This document shows positions 59,636-64,000 of a stretch of 64,000 nt of DNA, in pieces; within the stretch, counting starts at the first letter, position 1; the number at the start of each line of letters is the position of its first letter. The DNA is from Paramarasmius palmivorus (taxonomy: Eukaryota; Basidiomycota; Agaricomycetes; Agaricales; Marasmiaceae), in assembly GCA_037176845.1 (NCBI GenBank), contig JAYKXP010000035.1, positions 310,001 through 374,000 of the forward strand, in the 5' to 3' direction. Both the position numbers and the translations under genes were made by a program. The notes below the pieces were generated by a model. That model searched no databases. It was not told the DNA's origin and saw only the letters and a list, made by a program, of their open reading frames with translations.

Positions 59636-62301
59636 CTACAAAGCAGAATCTGGCTTGAATGGAGCGAAAGCCTGCTTGAAAGCTTCAGCGTCAGCTCTGT
59701 CCTCATCTTCATTTAACATGCAAGCTTTCCAGTCCACACGATCAGGCATACCCAGTAGGTTCACAAGAACTTGTCTGTTGGTGGGGGTCAGTGATTAGGA
59801 TTGATTGCAGAAACGTAGTAGCACACCTTCCGAATTGGATGCCAAATGGCACATGCTGCTTTATCAAGTGAACCATTCTCCTTCCGTCGGGTAGGTCCAC
59901 TCTAAAGTAACCACCTCTGCCACCGGCACAAGATTCGAGCGCAGCTTCCGCATCTTCCTCAAAGTCTATTCCTTGGGCCCGGCCTTCAGATATAAAGGCA
60001 CTTTCAACTTTGTCCTTCAGCTTTAGAGGTATCGGTACTGCTTGTACGTGAGCATGACCGCCCTTTGCACTTATCCGTGCTACCTCAAAGAAGACAGGTA
60101 CGCAAAAGTGCTTCGCGTAGAACGCTCTGAGCGCGGATTTGTACCTTTAGTCGTGTCAGTCTAGGTTCATTGATCGGACAAATGATGTTGGGACTGACTT
60201 TTCTGTCTCGTCGAGAATGGACGAAGCAATATCTGGTGGTATCGTCGAGTATGTGGGGTGATGATCGATGGGTACAATGAGAACATGTCCACCACCTGGG
60301 ACGTCGACATGGTCAGCAAAAGATTGTGTTGGTACGATTTGTCCCTTGGGAAGTGTTACATAGCAGTCGGATCCGAGGCTGACGATAAGGTGTTTCCTAA
60401 ACAAAAAGGTCAGTCTGAATTGAGCCAAAGATTAGACAGTGAGTACGAACGCAAGATTCGGGTTTGACAAACAGAACCAGCATTCCGAGGCTAATGAACA
60501 ATTGGTGATCAGTGCCTGATTCTGATGCCTGAATTTCAGACTTACGGTCAATCTCCTTCGGTGGACCCCGTTTTCCTCGACGTTCAGTGCCTCCACCTCC
60601 TGGATGCCGTTGATTCGCGACTGGGCAGTCGTCGAGGTAGTGAGCGTCACTTCCACAAGCCCGACATACATAGCCTTCCTTGGGTTTACGCCCACCTGTA
60701 TCGCCCACGGCATGCTTTCGTTGGACAGTCACGGACAAGATGACCTGGCTGACAAGATCTTGAGGAATGGTACTAGAAACCGGAAAAGACAATCAAACAC
60801 ACCGTGTTGCAAATCCGACAAACGTAACCCTCGGGAGGCTTCACACGTTCTGGGCAGTCATTGATGAAGTGCTAGAATAAAGTTAGTAAACTAAATGATG
60901 TGCCCCCAATTGATCAGACACACTTCAGAGGACTCGCATCGGTGACATTTATAGCCCGGTGGTGGCTTCCCGCCTTGAGTCTTCTCTGTATGCCGACAAG
61001 GTTAATATAGAAAACAGGTAAGTGCATCTCTCTTGGCCTACCTTGTTTGGCTCGTTTACTTGGGTTGGCGACATTGCCAAATATGTAATTTTCACCTGCC
61101 GTTTCATCGAATGAACGTTTGAGCTGGCGGGAACCGGGCTCCAGAAAAGGATTTTTTGTTGCATTTGCAGGTTTTGGTTGTTGAGCGTTTGGTGCATTTG
61201 GTGCAATGGAGAATGCGTAGAACCACTGGAGACATATTGTGAGTAAGTTCGCGCTTTCGACTAAGGGCACAACGACATACTCTCGGTTTCTTCCCCGAAG
61301 CTGGTGCTGGGCCCCCAAAGGCACCGAGACTCAGGAAACGCGAAACGCGACCTCCTTCGTCGTCCCACACAAATGGCTCACGTTCCCAAAAAGCAGGAGG
61401 ATTACCACCACAAGCAGCGAAGTGATATCGTGGCTTGAGACGTCGTACAACATCATCCAATGGTGGTGCACCGATTGAACCGAGCTCGGGTGAAGGTAGG
61501 GAAGCCGAAAACTGGGATATTGAAGATGGCCAGGTGTTGCTGATAAATATGTCTACTAGCTGAGTAGATGAAGACGACGACTGGATCGCTGCTAATGATT
61601 TGTAGTCCTGCTTCGATGAAGATGTCGATAGTGCATTGGTTAAGAGTCTTTCGACGGACTGCGAAGAGAAGAATGGTGATGCAAAGCCCTGGAAGAACAT
61701 GAGACGGAATGAAAAGGTGATAATCAAGACGCGTAACTGGTGCTGACTCTGCAGAAGAAAACACATCTTCGTTGTATATGCCGCCAAGACAGGCTATCCG
61801 AAGACCGTTCGCAGTCGTTACAAGCCCAGACTTGCCTAAGAGATGGACGATCACTTCGAGCAGGCCAACTAGGAAAGAAATTAACGCACTCATAAGAAAC
61901 ACATTTTTACACAGTTCTCCCCCGGTCTTGGCAAACTTTTGGATGACAGTATCTGGAAGGGGGTTGTCTCCTTGCATGATATAACATTCGATTGGAGCTA
62001 GCCCTAATGCTTCAAGAGAATGCTTTTGTGCAAGCAAGCTCTAGACACACCTTCTATATCCCCATTCAACAACTGGGAGACCTCATCCTGTGCACTCCCA
62101 TCTTCTGAGTCGCCTAGTTTACCAAAGAAGTCCCCCACGCACAGAACGAAGTCGAATTTGCCGTGCTTTGCGTCGATAGCCTTGACTTTAGTGAAAAGAT
62201 CCGTTATGGAGCCCTACCGCAGCGCCTATTGTAAGTCTATGTATTCTATTAGTGTTTGTTCTTAGCTTTGCTAAAAGCACTCACACTTTGACTGAGGCCA
62301 T
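59636..62301 (-). CDS. CwfJ/Drn1-type splicing factor (CWF19L1 family)
   Basis: Debranching-associated splicing factor. Start MASVK (62301). An N-terminal metallophosphatase-like part reads SITDLFTKVKAIDAKHGKFD, FVLCVGDFFGKLG and NGLRIACLGGIYN. The middle has PRYHFAACGGNPPAFWEREP and CCHC zinc knuckles (GYKCHRCESSEHFINDCPE, GYVCRACGSDAHYLDDCPV). The C-terminal CwfJ domains 1 and 2 read HLIVSLGSDCYVTLPKGQIV, VPGGGHVLIVPIDHH, EVARISAKGGHAHVQAVPIP and FRVDLPDGRRMVHLIKQHVP. Stop 59636-59638. In the first coding stretch an extra base in the GGG/CCC run at 62212-62214 breaks the frame between VLTIGAAVG and SITDLF; alternatively the TAG directly before GGCTCC serves as an acceptor. The gene is otherwise well conserved. 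Confidence 0.9.
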
Positions 62302-62381
62302 GTCGCGAACCGAATCGCGTCGTCGACGTCAGACGGTGGTGGGTAACCCTAATCTAAGGTTCAGCTGAATTCCGTACTCTC
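62302..62381. promoter_or_regulatory. Very short divergent promoter
   Basis: 80 bases separate the ATGs of the CwfJ-type gene and the GON7-like gene, so both share upstream control. Confidence 0.5.
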
Positions 62382-62681
62382 ATGTCGATTATCATCTCTT
62401 ACGATCTTCAGCCTCCGTCCGGTTGTGATGCAACCCACCTGAAGACCCATAATACCATCGAAGTACCAGTTCCAACTTCCAAACCAGGACCAAAGGACAG
62501 CGCCGAATTGAAAACATATTACGCTTCCCTGCACACGGCTATCGAAACTGCACGACATCAGATCGGCGAAGAGCTCACCAGATGGAGGGATGCTATCGGA
62601 AAGGCCGAATTGAATAAGGAAACAAAAGGAAAGACCGAAGATGAGGACGATGAAACGGATGAAATAGAAGAAGAGACATAG
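62382..62681 (+). CDS. GON7-like subunit of the EKC/KEOPS complex
   Basis: A single-exon 99-residue protein. Start MSIIISYDLQPPSGCDATHL (62382). Features: a beta-like N-terminus (SYDLQPPSG), the linker TIEVPVPTSKPGPKDS, a long amphipathic helix (ELKTYYASLHTAIETARHQI, GEELTRWRDAIG) and an acidic C-terminus (EDEDDETDEIEEET). The length, the N-terminal strand followed by one helix and the acidic end are typical of fungal Gon7, which stabilises Pcc1 in the tRNA t6A-forming complex. The family has little sequence conservation, so the name is a moderate-confidence call. It is divergent to the splicing factor with an 80-base shared promoter. Confidence 0.6.
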   Translation: MSIIISYDLQPPSGCDATHLKTHNTIEVPVPTSKPGPKDSAELKTYYASLHTAIETARHQIGEELTRWRDAIGKAELNKETKGKTEDEDDETDEIEEET

Positions 62682-62839
62682 TACGCTCATACTAGTAATC
62701 AGCAAATAGAATGAATGGTAGGCCCTTGTTCGATGTTAGTACGGGCCTGAATATCCATCATAGACTCAATCAGCGCTCATGCACCGACATTGCAACATGG
62801 AATTGCTCCGTCATCAAGATATAGCGCTACGTTTAGATA

Positions 62840-64000
62840 TCAATCTCTTGTAACAGTACAACAAGCAATACGTGTTCCATTCTCCAGTCCAAGCCAGTCC
62901 AGATCTTGTTGATCTCTTTCCGTCCCCAGTTCAACCCAATCGTCATCGGGCATGTGGAGCCAAAGGGTAAAATCCATGGACGGCAGTTTCAATAATTTAC
63001 GGATCTTCAGACGGAACGTCTTCAGATTCATGGTCGGCAGTACACGAAGTGGCGTTGCTTGATCCATCTTTAACGTGGACGGTGCCGAACCTATGACTCG
63101 GTATATTTGGATTTCTATGTACGACGAAAGTGTCAACATCGAGTGCTTCACTCTGAAAGTCTCGGAGCATACCGATTAATTTGCTACTGAGCTTCTCCTT
63201 CTGCTCAGAGCGTCGGTTTCGGGCTCGGTCAGGTACACCATGTTCTGCGGGTCGGTATAAACGGCCATGAAGAGCGCAACCAGAGTGGGTCTGAGCTTAC
63301 TTTGACAGAGAGCATTCCACTGGGGATGTTCCTCGTTTAGTTTTTCCAGCGCCTCCGATTCGAAATCAAAAGTTTGAGATATGTGCGACAGGTAGAGAAG
63401 CTCGCTATCCGTGCGTTCTCTCGTTGTAATCTGTAAGTAGTTTCAACCGAAGCCAGTGGTATATAAAGGAGCATCTTACGGCCGTGAAATCCAACATTGT
63501 GAGCGTAGGAATTCTAGCTATTGTAATTTGACGCGAGTATCGGGAATCAGGGGCGTCTGTAGGTGGAAATCCAAATGAGTTTGCATTGCTTTTCTGAGGA
63601 AAGGTGTCGCTCACTGTCTACAATCGGATTTCCAGCTATAGAAAGCGCTTGCAGCGACGGGCACCAAAAATTCAAGGCATCTATGTCTTTCCATGACTCG
63701 ATGCTATTCGAAGAGATGAAGAGACCCGTAAGACCCCGGAGTATTGCTTCTGAATCGGCGGGACGCGGAATCGATGCAATGCGGTTCGATGCAACGATAA
63801 TTTGCTCTAGGCTAGGATATACATCGGCTACGAAGATGTCACAAAACAGCGAAAGCTTACTGTGGGAATGATTTCAACGTATCGCATAAATTGTTCCAAT
63901 CTGAGAGGTCGTTGGTATCCAAATTGAGAGTTTGAATGGAAGACTGGTGGCTGTTGGAACTTGTCAAACGGATGAGACGGTTGTAACCCATTTCAACAGC
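62840..64000 (-). CDS. Tubulin-folding cofactor E, 3' part (gene runs off the window)
   Basis: Folding of alpha-tubulin. From the window edge inwards the reverse strand reads leucine-rich repeats (SIQTLNLDTNDLSDWNNL, YPSLEQIIVASNRIASI, TGLFISSNSIESWKDI, SLQALSIAGNPIVD), then RQITIARIPTLTMLDFTA, the TBCE-type element ITTRERTDSELLYLSHI, and HGVPDRARNRRSEQKEKL. A 60-base intron (GTATGC...CATAG) joins KLSSKLI to EIQIYRVIG. The C-terminal ubiquitin-like domain follows (LRVLPTMNLKTFRLKIRKLL, DFTLWLHMPDDDWVEL), with stop 62840-62842. The N-terminal CAP-Gly domain, if present, lies beyond base 64000. Confidence 0.85.

Noticed and set aside
63100..63185. Frame change before the ubiquitin-like domain of tubulin cofactor E
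   Set aside because: A normal 60-base GTATGC...CATAG intron restores the frame.
1..64000. CRISPR arrays, tRNA or rRNA genes, LTR retrotransposons
   Set aside because: No regularly spaced repeats, no tRNA A/B box pair with a foldable clover leaf, and no reverse transcriptase or integrase motif were seen.

Overview
The window is nuclear DNA of a filamentous basidiomycete, most likely an agaricomycete. Genes are split by many short introns (about 45-70 nt), intergenic spaces are short, and the recognisable proteins are fungal (white-collar-2 photoreceptor partner, epsin, CwfJ/Drn1-type splicing factor, arginase, mitochondrial carrier, tubulin cofactor E). No CRISPR array, rRNA or tRNA gene was recognised.

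Layout. 0.2-38.2 kb is an accessory-looking region dominated by seven copies of one multi-pass membrane protein family (four forward copies at 0.2, 6.3, 10.3 and 22.2 kb, a reverse copy at 30.9-32.5 kb, a forward copy at 34.7 kb and a reverse copy at 36.8-38.2 kb). Between them lie wc-2 and an inositol polyphosphate multikinase (2.1-4.8 kb), an inverted head-to-head pair of small secreted proteins (12.2-15.0 kb), one member of an unrecognised three-member family (A, 15.8-18.3 kb), a membrane protein with a long serine-rich tail (24.2-26.9 kb), a truncated pseudogene of it (20.5-21.2 kb), and two terminal-inverted-repeat elements (27.97-29.95 kb and 32.71-33.24 kb). Three of the seven membrane-protein copies carry the same decayed upstream gene fragment ('gene X'), so part of the cluster grew by copying a two-part unit.

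41-52 kb holds family members B and C interleaved with housekeeping genes: a Ser/Thr kinase, epsin and a DUF1772-type membrane protein. 52.3-64 kb is a compact conserved block: arginase, a mitochondrial carrier, a class I/II aminotransferase, the CwfJ-type factor, a GON7-like KEOPS subunit, and the 3' part of tubulin cofactor E, which runs off the window edge.

The most unusual content is (1) the A/B/C family, which shares an N-terminal RPRG-type motif, an acidic/basic KR-rich nuclear-localisation-like patch, a Cys/His pair motif and a C-terminal RRPxxGFxFPG block, and which I cannot assign to any known family; (2) the 7-copy membrane-protein array with its duplicon, a family copy with a mutated splice donor, another with a frameshift, and an insertion visible in one duplicate but not the other; and (3) repeated apparent one-base frame breaks in G/C/A/T runs in otherwise conserved genes, which may be real decay or assembly errors and should be settled before any pseudogene claim.
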